NCBI GenBank assembly: GCA_039025235.1
Contig: JBCCOS010000003.1
Coordinates: forward strand, 1-64,000
DNA: 64,000 nt
Origin: MED-G105 sp039025235
GTDB lineage: Bacteria > Pseudomonadota > Alphaproteobacteria > Caulobacterales > Parvularculaceae
Direction of reading: 5' to 3'
Each line of letters opens with the position of its first letter. The first letter of the stretch is position 1. The notes under the pieces are model-generated. The model saw only the letters and a list, made by a program, of their open reading frames with translations. It searched no databases and was not told where the DNA came from. Shown piece after piece: positions 35,640 through 44,208 of this stretch. A program made the translations under genes and the position numbers.

Positions 35640-36047
35640 ATGAACTCAACATTGAAATACCTCCTCGCCATTTTATGGATTGGATCCGGCTTGGCCATGT
35701 CGCAGCCGTCAATTGCCGCCGATGATAAGGGGCGATTGCCAGACCCGCTTGAAGCTGGTTGGAAGGGAAAAAAAATCTGCGAAAATTTGATTGAAGACGA
35801 TCGTCACCGGGTTTTACGGTGTACGTTTCCGCCGGGGGGCGGTCATGATAGGCACCATCATGCCCCCCATTCCGGATACGTTATAGCAGGGGGACTGATG
35901 CGGATCACAGACGCACGCGGCGTGCGTGAGGTTGATATTAAGACTGGTTCTACATGGACCAGTGACGGTCATGCTTGGCATGAGGCAATCAATATTGGCA
36001 CGTCGACGGCGCAATATTTAATTATCGAGATCAAAAACCCTGCTTGA
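35640..36047 (+). CDS. Cupin-domain secreted protein
   Basis: 135 residues. A signal peptide ends in SIAADDKG (cleavage near residue 27). The cupin fold shows a His-rich motif GHDRHHHAPHSGYVIAG and a second motif DGHAWHEAINIG. The His residues could bind a metal; substrate and reaction are unknown. It lies between the two iron-storage genes bfd and bfr and on the same strand, so an iron or metal link is possible but unproven. Confidence 0.72.
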   Translation: MNSTLKYLLAILWIGSGLAMSQPSIAADDKGRLPDPLEAGWKGKKICENLIEDDRHRVLRCTFPPGGGHDRHHHAPHSGYVIAGGLMRITDARGVREVDIKTGSTWTSDGHAWHEAINIGTSTAQYLIIEIKNPA

Positions 36048-36293
36048 TCACAACGGATACTTTAACCCATCGGCTGATCCAGATTGAATGCCCGATGCTG
36101 CTACCACTCTGATACAAAGTTTATAATTTTAATTCTTAATATCGTTTCTGTACTAACTGTCGTTCGCAATTAAGGCGCGATTAAACGCGCGTATTGTCGC
36201 AATTTGCGTTAGTGATAATTGCTCGCACATTTATTCCTTGTACTGATGCGATATGCGTTTATTTCTATTCGAAATGATTGAAGGAGCAAAGGC

Positions 36294-36776
36294 GTGAAGG
36301 GTAACCCGAAGGTAATTGAGTATCTAAACAAGGCTCTCAAGCTCGAATTGACGGCGGTCAACCAGTATTTTCTGCATGCTAGAATTTTAAAAGACTGGGG
36401 ATTTAACGCTCTTGCGAAAGTTGAGTATGAAGAATCCATCGACGAGATGAAGCATGCCGACAGGCTTATTGAGCGCATTCTTTTTTTGGAAGGGTTGCCA
36501 AATGTGCAAGATCTCGACCGTGTTTACATCGGTGAGACCGTAAAAGAGATTTTGGAGTGCGACTTAAAAGTCGAAGAACGCGCCCATCCGCTCTATATCG
36601 AAGCGTCTAAGTTTTTTGAAGACAGTCGAGATTTTGTCAGTCGTGATCTCATGGTCGATATTCTCTCATCGGAAGAAGAGCATATCGATTTTCTCGAAAC
36701 TCAATTGGGCTTGATAAAACGCATTGGCGAACAGCGCTACATGCAAAGCCAAATGGGTGAGCACGAACATGACTAG
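36294..36776 (+). CDS. bfr: Bacterioferritin
   Basis: 160-residue 24-mer heme-containing iron-storage protein. NQYFLHARILKDWG, YEESIDEMKHADRLIERI (heme ligand Met near residue 52 and ferroxidase Glu/His) and ILSSEEEHIDFLETQL are hallmark segments. GTG start at 36294 with AAGGAG 7 nt upstream. The 246-bp upstream region has ATTTC-N5-GAAAT at 36261-36275, a possible metal-regulator dyad. The TAG stop is also the start of a repeat fragment. Confidence 0.95.
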   Translation: MKGNPKVIEYLNKALKLELTAVNQYFLHARILKDWGFNALAKVEYEESIDEMKHADRLIERILFLEGLPNVQDLDRVYIGETVKEILECDLKVEERAHPLYIEASKFFEDSRDFVSRDLMVDILSSEEEHIDFLETQLGLIKRIGEQRYMQSQMGEHEHD

Positions 36777-36807
36777 AGCTGTTCTGTCTCATATGGGATC
36801 GTCGGAC
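36774..36807. repeat. Mosaic repeat fragment at bfr stop
   Basis: TAGAGCTGTTCTGTCTCATA and following TGGGATCG resemble hairpin-2 arms elsewhere (TAGAGCCGTTCCGTTTCA type). The bfr TAG stop is its first triplet. Confidence 0.55.
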
Positions 36808-36847
36808 GGATTTTCTTCTTTGATGTGAAGCCTTTTTGGGCAGCGCG

Positions 36848-36903
36848 TTAGAGCCTGTTGCAGCAAAAGTGGATCACCGGTTTTGCGGTTCGCAACAGGC
36901 TCC
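36848..36903. repeat. Palindromic repeat GAGCCTGTTGC / GCAACAGGCTC
   Basis: Perfect 11-bp inverted repeat (36851-36861 and 36892-36902) enclosing GCAAAAGTGGATCACCGG and TTTTGC, a core widely seen in rhizobial intergenic repeats. Confidence 0.8.
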
Positions 36904-36951
36904 AACAAGAATCTAGGGCTGTTTTCTGAATCAGCTTGAATGCAAATGGCT

Positions 36952-37057
36952 TTAGAGCGCTTCGCCGATAAGTGTGATCGGTTATCGGCGAAAGAAGCGC
37001 GACAAAACAAAGACTTAGAGCCGCGTTCCGATTCCATCGGAACGCGAAATGCTCTAG
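36952..37057. repeat. Mosaic intergenic repeat, two intact hairpins
   Basis: TTAGAGCGCTTCGCCGATAA and TTATCGGCG...GAAGCGC form hairpin 1; linker GACAAAACAAAGACTTAGAG; CGCGTTCCGAT-N3-ATCGGAACGCG (37022-37046) forms hairpin 2; ends GCTCTAG. Closest copy here to the rhizobial RIME arrangement. Confidence 0.85.
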
Positions 37058-37095
37058 TTGATCAACGTCAGGAAATATAGAACGGATCAGATTTC

Positions 37096-37124
37096 GCGGG
37101 GGCGATGGTGTCCCCGCATTTTTT
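37096..37124 (+). terminator. Rho-independent terminator
   Basis: GCGGGG (37096-37101) pairs with CCCCGC (37112-37117), followed by ATTTTTTG. Probably the terminator of bfr, now 320 bp from its stop because repeats occupy the space between. Confidence 0.75.
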
Positions 37125-37193
37125 GTTTGATTGATGGCAAAGTCAGATGGGAAAGGCTTCGGTCAACGGTGTAACGGCAATCCGACAGAGACA

Positions 37194-37400
37194 TTGAAGC
37201 GCCTCCGTTTCAGTTGAAATCAGAACAGCGCTTTAAGTTGTCGATTTTACGCATTTGCTTATAGCGGAATGAAATCATTCTGCACTATTGCATTCCGCTA
37301 TAGGTTATGGTGATCGCGCCGTTTAACGCAAAAACCGTTGCACACTTTTTGCTCGGCGCTGTAACGCCAACCGCACTCACTTGGCTTGGAAATGCTTTAA
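37194..37400. repeat. Mosaic repeat split by an inserted palindrome
   Basis: Begins with hairpin 2 (GAAGCGCCTCCGTTTC...AGCGCTTTAAG), then half of hairpin 1 (TTTTACGCATTTGCTTA); after an interruption (37260 to about 37368) the other half returns as AACGCCAACCGCACTCACTT and continues to GGAAATGCTTTAA. The terminal TTA (37397-37399) is the stop codon of the minus-strand acyltransferase. Confidence 0.8.
37260..37302. repeat. Palindrome nested in the mosaic repeat
   Basis: TATAGCGGAATG (37260-37271) and CATTCCGCTATA (37291-37302) form a perfect 12-bp inverted repeat with a 19-nt loop. Its position inside hairpin 1 of the surrounding element indicates later insertion. Confidence 0.8.
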
Positions 37401-38365
37401 CGCGGTTTTTTCCATCGGCGATGAAACCACAACCATTGCTCTGGAAATGCCATGATTTCTCTGCCGATAGCCTCATTGATCAGGATTGTCAGATTTTCAA
37501 CATCCGTACCCATATGACCTACGGGCTTATAGTCGATGGGGTCGCGCATATAAACATCAAAATGCGCACCGTTCCTCCGAATGATTGTGGAGGGAATGAC
37601 GGGCACGTTGTATCTCAATGACAAACGTGCAGCAGCTGTGGGGGTTTGTGCTGGTACACCGCATAATGGCGCCGTAATGCCACTATTTAATTTTTGATCT
37701 GCGAGCATGGCAACGCAGCGCCCTGCGGCGAGTTGTTTCATCGCATCGCGCGCGCCGTTATATCCCTTCGGTATCATTCGCTGCGACATGACTTCGCCGC
37801 GCAATTTGATAATCAGTCCATCAACGAGTGGATTATTGACTGGTCGATAAATAACAGCATAGTCGATGCCTTCGCTATTCAGGACAAGCGGCATAACCTC
37901 CCAATTCGCTAAGTGACCAGAGATCAACACCGAGGGCGCCCCCCGCCGGCGGCGTTCCTCTGCAATTGGAGATATGTGAACACAGACACGGGGGGTCTCA
38001 ATTTTTGGATTGAAAGCTGCCAAATGAGGGTACTCCGCAGCCGTCCGACCAAGGTTTTCCCATACCCCCTTTATGGTTTCGCGAATCCTTTCCTCATCCC
38101 AATCGGGGTAAATGAGGCGCAAATTTTCTTCCCCTCGGCGTGAAACGGGGCGGAGCATTGGGCCAATTGTTCTCAGAAACTTACCGCCTAAGGCTGACGC
38201 TTGGTCAACGCTCATTCTGCCGAGCAAGGCAAATGCAAGCCGCGTCATGGCATATTCTACCCAATGGCTTGGCGTTGTTGGCCGGTTGGAACGTGCTTCG
38301 GGTAAGGATATTTCCTCTGGTGTTGGAGGAGAACTGCTCGATTGATCAGTGGTGTGAATTGTCAC
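37397..38365 (-). CDS. Lauroyl/late acyltransferase of lipid A synthesis (LpxL/HtrB family)
   Basis: 322-residue lysophospholipid-acyltransferase-superfamily enzyme. The HX4E catalytic motif is SGHLANWE (about residue 143) and later LADQKLNSGI matches late acyltransferases, which add secondary acyl chains to Kdo-lipid A at the inner membrane. The first 33 residues are Ser/Thr/Pro-rich and not conserved. It overlaps lpxK by 4 nt (ATGA), so it is last in a four-gene lipid A operon. Its stop codon lies within the mosaic repeat. Confidence 0.87.
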   Translation of the reverse strand: MTIHTTDQSSSSPPTPEEISLPEARSNRPTTPSHWVEYAMTRLAFALLGRMSVDQASALGGKFLRTIGPMLRPVSRRGEENLRLIYPDWDEERIRETIKGVWENLGRTAAEYPHLAAFNPKIETPRVCVHISPIAEERRRRGAPSVLISGHLANWEVMPLVLNSEGIDYAVIYRPVNNPLVDGLIIKLRGEVMSQRMIPKGYNGARDAMKQLAAGRCVAMLADQKLNSGITAPLCGVPAQTPTAAARLSLRYNVPVIPSTIIRRNGAHFDVYMRDPIDYKPVGHMGTDVENLTILINEAIGREIMAFPEQWLWFHRRWKKPR

Positions 38366-39336
38366 GCGTGAGATCTCCAGCCAGGTCGGCGTTGGTCCAA
38401 GAGGCTTTGAATTTGACCGATTAAGGCATCTGGATTTTCGATATGCATTGCGATTCGAAACACTTCAATATCTATGCGATCGGCCGCGTCGAGTCGAACA
38501 AAGTCTTTTTCAGTTGTGATTAGTTGTGCGCCTTTTTGTAAGGCTCTTTGGCGTAGACTCTCTAATTCACCTTTTGAAAAGATATGATGATCCGCAAACG
38601 GGACAAACTCTAGGACGGAAAAGCCCGCTTTCTTGAGGGAGTGAGCAAAACGCTCCGGATGGCCTATGCCGCAGAATGCCAGAAAGTCACCATTTGGCTT
38701 CTCCACCAAAGTGTCATTGGTGGCTGGCACGACTGTCGCGTCGCTGTTTATCTTTATAATGATATCAGCACGATTGATCGCGCGCGCGAGCGGCTCTCGG
38801 TAGGGGCCGGCTGGAAATACCGCGTCAACACGCAGTTTTACGGATGGTTGTAAAAGGATTGAAATGTCTTTTTGTACCGTCGGATTTTGGAAGCCGTCAT
38901 CCATCAATATGAGCTTTGCGCCATGATCCACAGCAAATTTAACGCCGGCGGCGCGTTCTTTAGCAACAATTGTTTTTGCGACTTTTGCAAGAAGAAGTGG
39001 TTCATCTCCGGTTTCTACTGCTGATTGGGAGGTATCGACAAATGTCGGCCCTTTTGCTGTCCCGCGGTATCCGCGGGTGACGAAGGCGATATCGTCGACA
39101 ACATTCGATAGTATTTTGTAAAGCGCGATAGCAAAAGGCGTTTTACCGACCCCGCCGAGTGTGGCGTTGCCGATGCAGATAACTGGTGCTTCGCATACAT
39201 ATGGCTTTGCAAGTGTGCTGCGTATTTGCTGTGCTAAGTCATAAATAACAGACGCGGGCATAAGGAGGGTCCGGGCTAGTCGCGCTGATGGGCCCGTATC
39301 ATGCCAAAACCAAGGATCAGTCATTGTTTTTGTCAT
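38362..39336 (-). CDS. lpxK: Tetraacyldisaccharide 4'-kinase
   Basis: 324-residue P-loop kinase adding the 4' phosphate to the lipid A disaccharide. The Walker-A-like loop ICIGNATLGGVGKTP is near residue 56, DDGFQNP (catalytic Asp-His-like region) near 170, and TTEKDFVRL near the C-terminus. N-terminal segment is hydrophobic and membrane-associated. Coupled by a 4-nt overlap to the acyltransferase; a repeat separates it from the upstream Kdo transferase. Confidence 0.94.
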   Translation of the reverse strand: MTKTMTDPWFWHDTGPSARLARTLLMPASVIYDLAQQIRSTLAKPYVCEAPVICIGNATLGGVGKTPFAIALYKILSNVVDDIAFVTRGYRGTAKGPTFVDTSQSAVETGDEPLLLAKVAKTIVAKERAAGVKFAVDHGAKLILMDDGFQNPTVQKDISILLQPSVKLRVDAVFPAGPYREPLARAINRADIIIKINSDATVVPATNDTLVEKPNGDFLAFCGIGHPERFAHSLKKAGFSVLEFVPFADHHIFSKGELESLRQRALQKGAQLITTEKDFVRLDAADRIDIEVFRIAMHIENPDALIGQIQSLLDQRRPGWRSHA

Positions 39337-39370
39337 GAGCTACAAATATTTGATACTTCATAGGCGCTCT

Positions 39371-39487
39371 ACAGCATTTCTGGCTTATGTGGCTACTTAT
39401 TGAGCCATTGGCCCACGCGCCACGAAATGCGTAAATTTAAATATCTAAAGCTCGTCATCGATTCTATTTGAAACGGAGCCGCTCTAA
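39371..39487. repeat. Mosaic intergenic repeat, variant with GCCATTGGCCCACGCGCCA
   Basis: GCATTTCTGG...CGAAATGCG outer arms with GCCATTGGCCCACGCGCCA inside, then CTAAAGC...GATTCTATTTGAAACGGAGC ending in CGCTCTAAA. The inner block is shared with the copy at 55398-55501 and defines a subfamily. Confidence 0.75.
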
Positions 39488-39610
39488 AATTTATTTTCAC
39501 AGGCATGTTTTCGCGGTCTTTTCTAGCGACACTTTTCGGCGTGCCTTTCATCCAATTCGTCACGTTAGGCAACGCGTCACTTCAAGCGGCTCGTCACTTT
39601 ATGTAATTCT

Positions 39611-41077
39611 TCACTGGGCGGCATGTGCCTTTTTGGGAAGGTGGCGAAAAATTTCATCAGATATCAAATTAAGCGTTCTTTCGGCACTCGCTTCTGCTGT
39701 GCTTCGTGAGACATCTGCAATAGTTGATCGTGTCTTTTCGTCTTTCAGTAGGCGGCCAACGGATGTCGCTAAATCACGCTCATTTCGCACAAGGGCCGCT
39801 CCCCCTTTTTTTCTCATATCGGCATATGTTTCAACAAAGTTGAAGATATGAGGGCCGTGAAGAATCGCGCAACCAAGCCGCGCAGGCTCAAGCGGGTTAT
39901 GCCCGCCCTTTTTAATGAGGCTCCCGCCAACAAATGCGACTGTTGACAGACGATACAGCAGACCAAGCTCGCCAAGCGTATCTGCGATATATATATCTGT
40001 AGAAGGATCAAACCCTCTTTTCTTCGATCTTTGCTGGCCTTTTAAATTGGCGGCACGCAATAAGTCCATTGCATGGTGACCACGATTTGGATGTCGCGGG
40101 GCAAGAATTGTCAAAAGATCCGGTATTTCCTGAACAAGACGACGATGCGTATCGATGATCAGCTCTTCTTCGCCTTCGTGCGTGCTCGCGGCGAGCCATA
40201 CTGGTCGACCATTAAGACTTGCTTTTGTGGATTGAACCTCTTCAGCGTCAGCAGGAAGGGGGGGCGCTGCATTCTTTAAGTTGCCAAAGGTCTTTGCTGC
40301 CTGGCCCGACAAGGCCGTCAAACGGTCCTGATTTTGTTGATCCTGCGCTATGATTAAATCAAACGCCGATAAAAGGAAGCGGATGGTATGCGGACGTTGT
40401 GACCAGGATTGAAATGACTTTGGAGAAACACGACCATTGATGATCGCCATAAAGTCAACGTGCTCTCTGGCGGCTAATATTAGGTTGGGCCAGAACTCAG
40501 ACTCAACAAATAATGCTGCGGTCGGACGCCAGTGATGGAGGAACTGGGCGACAAATGCCGGATGGTCAATGGGAATGAATTGATGGATCACGCCTTCTGG
40601 CAAGCGCTCTTTCATCAACTGTGCTGACGTCACCGTTCCTGTGGTGACTAAAATATTGATTTCGGGCCGTCGCAGGGAAATCCTTTCTATCAAAGGCAAA
40701 ACAGATAAGGATTCGCCGACGCTTGCCCCATGGATCCAAATGAGCTCGCCATCGGGGCGATCCTGACTGGCAAGTCCGCGGCGCTCACCAATGCGATCGG
40801 GGTCCTCTTTTCCTCGTTTTAAGCGTTGTTGAAGGGCGAGTTTTGCGATCGGTGCAGCTGCTCGGCTAAGCGTTTGATAGGCCTTTAACCCCGTCGGTGC
40901 GCTATCGGCATTGAATGGTGGTTGGCTGCTCTTCAGTTCTTTTGAGAGTAAATCAGATTTACTTTCGGCGCCAGTTATTGCCCCAAGAGCAATCGATTCG
41001 CCGTTGGCTGCTGTGCCAGGCTCGTCTTCGCTACTAGAATGACGTTCAGAACAAACTGATTTCGAGGGTGTGTTCAC
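39611..41077 (-). CDS. waaA: 3-deoxy-D-manno-octulosonic acid (Kdo) transferase
   Basis: 488 residues from the chosen GTG. Transfers Kdo from CMP-Kdo to lipid IVA. Conserved LKAYQTLSRAAAPIA, RGKEDPDRIGERRG, the catalytic Glu motif IHGASVGESLS, and C-terminal GGHNPLEPA. Homology starts about 60 residues after the GTG at 41075-41077. The frame stays open back to 41350 inside the upstream gene, so that start is unlikely. GAGG lies just before the GTG. The intervening Ser/Glu-rich stretch is an unusual N-terminal extension or the true start is a rarer codon further in. Confidence 0.88.
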   Translation of the reverse strand: MNTPSKSVCSERHSSSEDEPGTAANGESIALGAITGAESKSDLLSKELKSSQPPFNADSAPTGLKAYQTLSRAAAPIAKLALQQRLKRGKEDPDRIGERRGLASQDRPDGELIWIHGASVGESLSVLPLIERISLRRPEINILVTTGTVTSAQLMKERLPEGVIHQFIPIDHPAFVAQFLHHWRPTAALFVESEFWPNLILAAREHVDFMAIINGRVSPKSFQSWSQRPHTIRFLLSAFDLIIAQDQQNQDRLTALSGQAAKTFGNLKNAAPPLPADAEEVQSTKASLNGRPVWLAASTHEGEEELIIDTHRRLVQEIPDLLTILAPRHPNRGHHAMDLLRAANLKGQQRSKKRGFDPSTDIYIADTLGELGLLYRLSTVAFVGGSLIKKGGHNPLEPARLGCAILHGPHIFNFVETYADMRKKGGAALVRNERDLATSVGRLLKDEKTRSTIADVSRSTAEASAERTLNLISDEIFRHLPKKAHAAQ

Positions 41078-41108
41078 TTCCTCAAAGAACCTTAATCGCC
41101 TTCCAACC

Positions 41109-41930
41109 TCAAGGGCGATTATCGTTATGTGTCGCTGTTTGCAACTTGTTGTGGCCTGCAGTCCCCGCTTTTGTCGCTTCACCTGGCGTAACGACAGGCT
41201 GTCTTGCAGGATAAAATTCACCTGACAGCGCTGCCTCGCATGCTTTAACGGTCTCTTGCATCGCCGCTTCGACCTTTTTTTTTGCCAGCGGTAAGTCATT
41301 CCGTGTCTGACAGTCATTGAGCCAAACAGGGGATCCAGCCATCGCCACAATCCTCGAGAAAGGCAAAATCAGCTGGAAATTATCCCATGAATTCAAGCAT
41401 TTGGTCCGTGACGCCGCAACGCAGAGTGGTATGATCGGACGCTGTGTTGCCGTGGCAAGTCGAACTAATCCTGATTGGACCTCGCAAGCTGGACCGCGCG
41501 GCCCATCGGGTGTCAAACCAACGACGTCACCATCGCAAAGCGCCTGTTTTATCTCAGCAATGGCTGCGATACCGCCTTTATTCTTGAAAGACTTTCTCGC
41601 GTTTTTGGTGGAACCCCTTATGAATTCAACGCCATAGCCCTGAACTGCGGTCGCAATAATTTCCCCATCACGATGGGCCGAAATGAGCATTTTAAAGCGC
41701 CGAGAGATTTTTTTCCGGAATACCGGCGCCATCAATAGGCGCGCGTGCCAAAAAGCTATGAAATAACCCCGGGCGTCTGCGTGCTCTACTCGTTTGACGT
41801 GTTCTTCGCCGTAAATCTCAATCGAAGAGGTCAATTGGACAAAGCGGATATAAAAGGTAACGAGTATGCCAAACAACCAGGTTGCGAGGCTGCTTTTCCC
41901 GAGACGTTTGATGAAAGCTGGAGTTGCCAT
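41109..41930 (-). CDS. DUF374 lysophospholipid acyltransferase family protein
   Basis: 273 residues. DUF374 signatures: FWHARLLMAPVF, ISAHRDGEIIA (HX4D-type) and LTPDGPRGPACEV. N-terminal hydrophobic segment WLFGILVTFYIRFVQL. Found beside Kdo transferase and lpxK in alphaproteobacteria, so it probably participates in lipid A or envelope lipid acylation; the exact acceptor is unknown. First gene of the minus-strand lipid A operon, divergent from the MsbA-like exporter. Confidence 0.85.
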   Translation of the reverse strand: MATPAFIKRLGKSSLATWLFGILVTFYIRFVQLTSSIEIYGEEHVKRVEHADARGYFIAFWHARLLMAPVFRKKISRRFKMLISAHRDGEIIATAVQGYGVEFIRGSTKNARKSFKNKGGIAAIAEIKQALCDGDVVGLTPDGPRGPACEVQSGLVRLATATQRPIIPLCVAASRTKCLNSWDNFQLILPFSRIVAMAGSPVWLNDCQTRNDLPLAKKKVEAAMQETVKACEAALSGEFYPARQPVVTPGEATKAGTAGHNKLQTATHNDNRP

Positions 41931-42230
41931 AGGAAATGCAATTGGCTCAAAAATAACACGAATGATGAATTGTGTTTAAAAAATAAGATGCTCAGGGCGC
42001 GAGACGCGACACTCAAACACTGACTCCTTTTAATGATATCAGCTCCAAATAAAAGTGTTTGCAAAACTTCTTGGTCTGTCAAAGAACCCTTCACAGCAAT
42101 TTCCGACCAAATGGATACCGGCCCATCCGTTAGAAAATGCGACAAAACACTAACCCGGAGTAATTTTGCGATTCAGATCGGACGAAAATTACTTTAGTTT
42201 TGATCGACTCCACAAAAAGATCGGGAATTC
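41931..42230. promoter_or_regulatory. Divergent promoter region of the lipid A block
   Basis: 300 bp between the acyltransferase operon and the MsbA-like gene. Holds the inverted repeat AGTAATTTT (42159-42167) / AAAATTACT (42185-42193) with a 17-nt loop, 38 bp before the exporter ATG, followed by TTTAGTTTTG. Could be an operator or a leader hairpin. Confidence 0.4.
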
Positions 42231-44183
42231 ATGAGCGACGTTTCGTCTCCAATAACGCCTGCGACAGACAAAATCGCGCCAACCTCGAATACTGAGGTGC
42301 GACCAACCTCTGGCACGCGACCATCAAGTGACGTCGGTCAAAAGCATGATGAAAAGCCGTCAAAAAAAGTAAGCGACGAAGAGGCAGGCCAAATAAATAG
42401 CTCTTTCGCCCTCGCATCACGGCTATGGCGCAGTTATCTTCGGCCCTATCGCGCGAAACTGATAGTCTCACTGGCTGCTATGGCGGCCTATTCGAGTTCA
42501 ATGAGTGCAATTCCCGTTGGCGTTGAACTCATAAATTCCACGTTTACCGATGAAGTGCGCGCCGTTGGTCTCCCCCGCATTCCCATTCTAGAATCGATAA
42601 GCGTCGCAATCTGGGGGCCTTTGTTGATTGTCCTTTTGGGGGCGGTGAATGCGTTGTCACAATATGCTCATTCGAGATTTTCTGCTTCTGCCGCTCTATC
42701 TGGCCTCTACGATATACAGAAGGATTTCTATCGCAATCTTGTGCATATTGATGACGCTCAATTGCGTGCTCTCGGCACTGGGCAGACCGTTGCGCGCCTC
42801 ACCAATGACACAACGGTTTTACGCGAAACGCTGTCGCGCGCGGCCAATGCTGTACGCGATCTTCTCACACTGATTTTCTTGTTGGGGCTCATGTTTTATT
42901 ATGATTGGGCGTTGTTTCTAGTCGTATTCGTCGTGTTTCCGGTTCTGGGTTGGCCTGTTGGCTTAATTGGTAAAAGACTAAGGCGGTTGTCTAAACAGGC
43001 GCAGGACCAGGCGGGCGATATTGCGAGCCTTGGTGTTGAAGCGGTATCCGGCGGGCGGGTTATTCGCGCCTATGCTCTTGAAAGACCTGCGAGCGAAAAT
43101 GCGGCGAAGGTCTTTGCGAAACGGCGCAATGTTCTGATGCGGATGGCTCATCTAAAAGCATTGAATGAGCCGTTCATTTTTTTCGTGGCATCAATTGCGA
43201 TTGCCATTGTCACCGCGGTTGTTTCCGTACGGATTAATGCGGGGGCTTTGGGAATTCCGCAGCTTGTGTCTTTTATTGTAACGCTCCTTTTGATGTCACA
43301 ACCCGCCCGGGGGTTATCGACGATGAACGCCGTTGCACAAGAGGGGTTTGGGGCGTTTGAGCGTCTTCTCGCGGTTATCGACGCGGAGCCAACAATAAGA
43401 GATGCTGAAAATGCTGGCGCGCTTGAATTAGATCAGTCGCGGGGAGCTGCTGGCGCTATTACCTTCAAAGGCGTGAGCTTTGGATACAATGAAGAAGCCG
43501 CGGCCGTTACGGACCTAAATCTAACGATCGACCCCGGCAATGTTGTGGCGCTTGTTGGTGCCTCTGGGGCAGGGAAATCCACACTCTTCAACTTGGTGCA
43601 GCGTTTTTATGAGGTGGATCAGGGACAGATTGAGATCGATGGGCAGCCAATATCAGAGGTGACATTAAAATCCCTGCGAGAGGCGATCGCGGTGGTGAGC
43701 CAAGAGACGATCCTATTCAATGATACCATAAAAGAGAACATTCGGTATGGCCGTTTGGACGCGTCTGACACGGAAATCGAAACGGCTGCGCGTGATGCGG
43801 CGGCCCATGATTTTATCATGGCACTGCCGAAAGGGTATAACACGATCGTCGGAGAAGGGGGGCTGAACCTTTCAGGCGGCCAGCGTCAGCGTCTCGCCAT
43901 CGCAAGGGCTTTCCTCAAAGATGCACCTATTCTTCTGCTCGACGAGGCTACATCGGCCCTTGATGCAGAAACCGAGCGTCAGGTCCAAGACGCGTTAACG
44001 AAATTAAGCCGTGGGCGGACAACACTCGTGATTGCCCACCGCTTGGCCACAGTGAAGGACGCTGACCGGATCATCGTTATGGACCAAGGGCAGATTGTGC
44101 AAATGGGCAACCATGACTCTCTAACGCGAGAGGAAGGCGCCTACCGTCAGCTGGCAGCGTTACAGTTCGGCGCAATGTCATGA
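42231..44183 (+). CDS. ABC exporter, MsbA-like half transporter
   Basis: 650 residues: a polar Ser/Thr/Pro extension (1-65), an exporter transmembrane domain with six segments (about 75-375), and an ATPase domain with Walker A GASGAGKSTLF, signature LSGGQRQRLAIARA, Walker B ILLLDEATSALD and H-loop VIAHRLATV. Divergent from the lipid A/Kdo operon, so flipping of lipid A core is plausible, though sequence alone does not separate it from multidrug/lipid exporters. A 14-bp tandem duplication (TGATCGC-type) starts at its TGA stop (44181). Confidence 0.85.
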   Translation: MSDVSSPITPATDKIAPTSNTEVRPTSGTRPSSDVGQKHDEKPSKKVSDEEAGQINSSFALASRLWRSYLRPYRAKLIVSLAAMAAYSSSMSAIPVGVELINSTFTDEVRAVGLPRIPILESISVAIWGPLLIVLLGAVNALSQYAHSRFSASAALSGLYDIQKDFYRNLVHIDDAQLRALGTGQTVARLTNDTTVLRETLSRAANAVRDLLTLIFLLGLMFYYDWALFLVVFVVFPVLGWPVGLIGKRLRRLSKQAQDQAGDIASLGVEAVSGGRVIRAYALERPASENAAKVFAKRRNVLMRMAHLKALNEPFIFFVASIAIAIVTAVVSVRINAGALGIPQLVSFIVTLLLMSQPARGLSTMNAVAQEGFGAFERLLAVIDAEPTIRDAENAGALELDQSRGAAGAITFKGVSFGYNEEAAAVTDLNLTIDPGNVVALVGASGAGKSTLFNLVQRFYEVDQGQIEIDGQPISEVTLKSLREAIAVVSQETILFNDTIKENIRYGRLDASDTEIETAARDAAAHDFIMALPKGYNTIVGEGGLNLSGGQRQRLAIARAFLKDAPILLLDEATSALDAETERQVQDALTKLSRGRTTLVIAHRLATVKDADRIIVMDQGQIVQMGNHDSLTREEGAYRQLAALQFGAMS

Positions 44184-44208
44184 TCGCAGTGTCGTGATCG
44201 CTGTGTAA
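44181..44208. repeat. 14-bp tandem duplication at the exporter stop
   Basis: TGATCGCAGTGTCG (44181-44194) and TGATCGCTGTGTAA (44195-44208), followed by another TGATCG. The first bases are the TGA stop codon. Confidence 0.7.

Larger units (their letters stand above)
36777..37396. other. Gap of 620 bp, bfr / late acyltransferase, built from repeats
   Basis: Convergent gap occupied by repeat modules: a GCAAAAGT...TTTTGC palindrome (36848-36903), a two-hairpin element (36952-37057), an intrinsic terminator (37096-37124) and a further, disrupted mosaic element (37194-37400). No protein gene supported. Confidence 0.75.
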
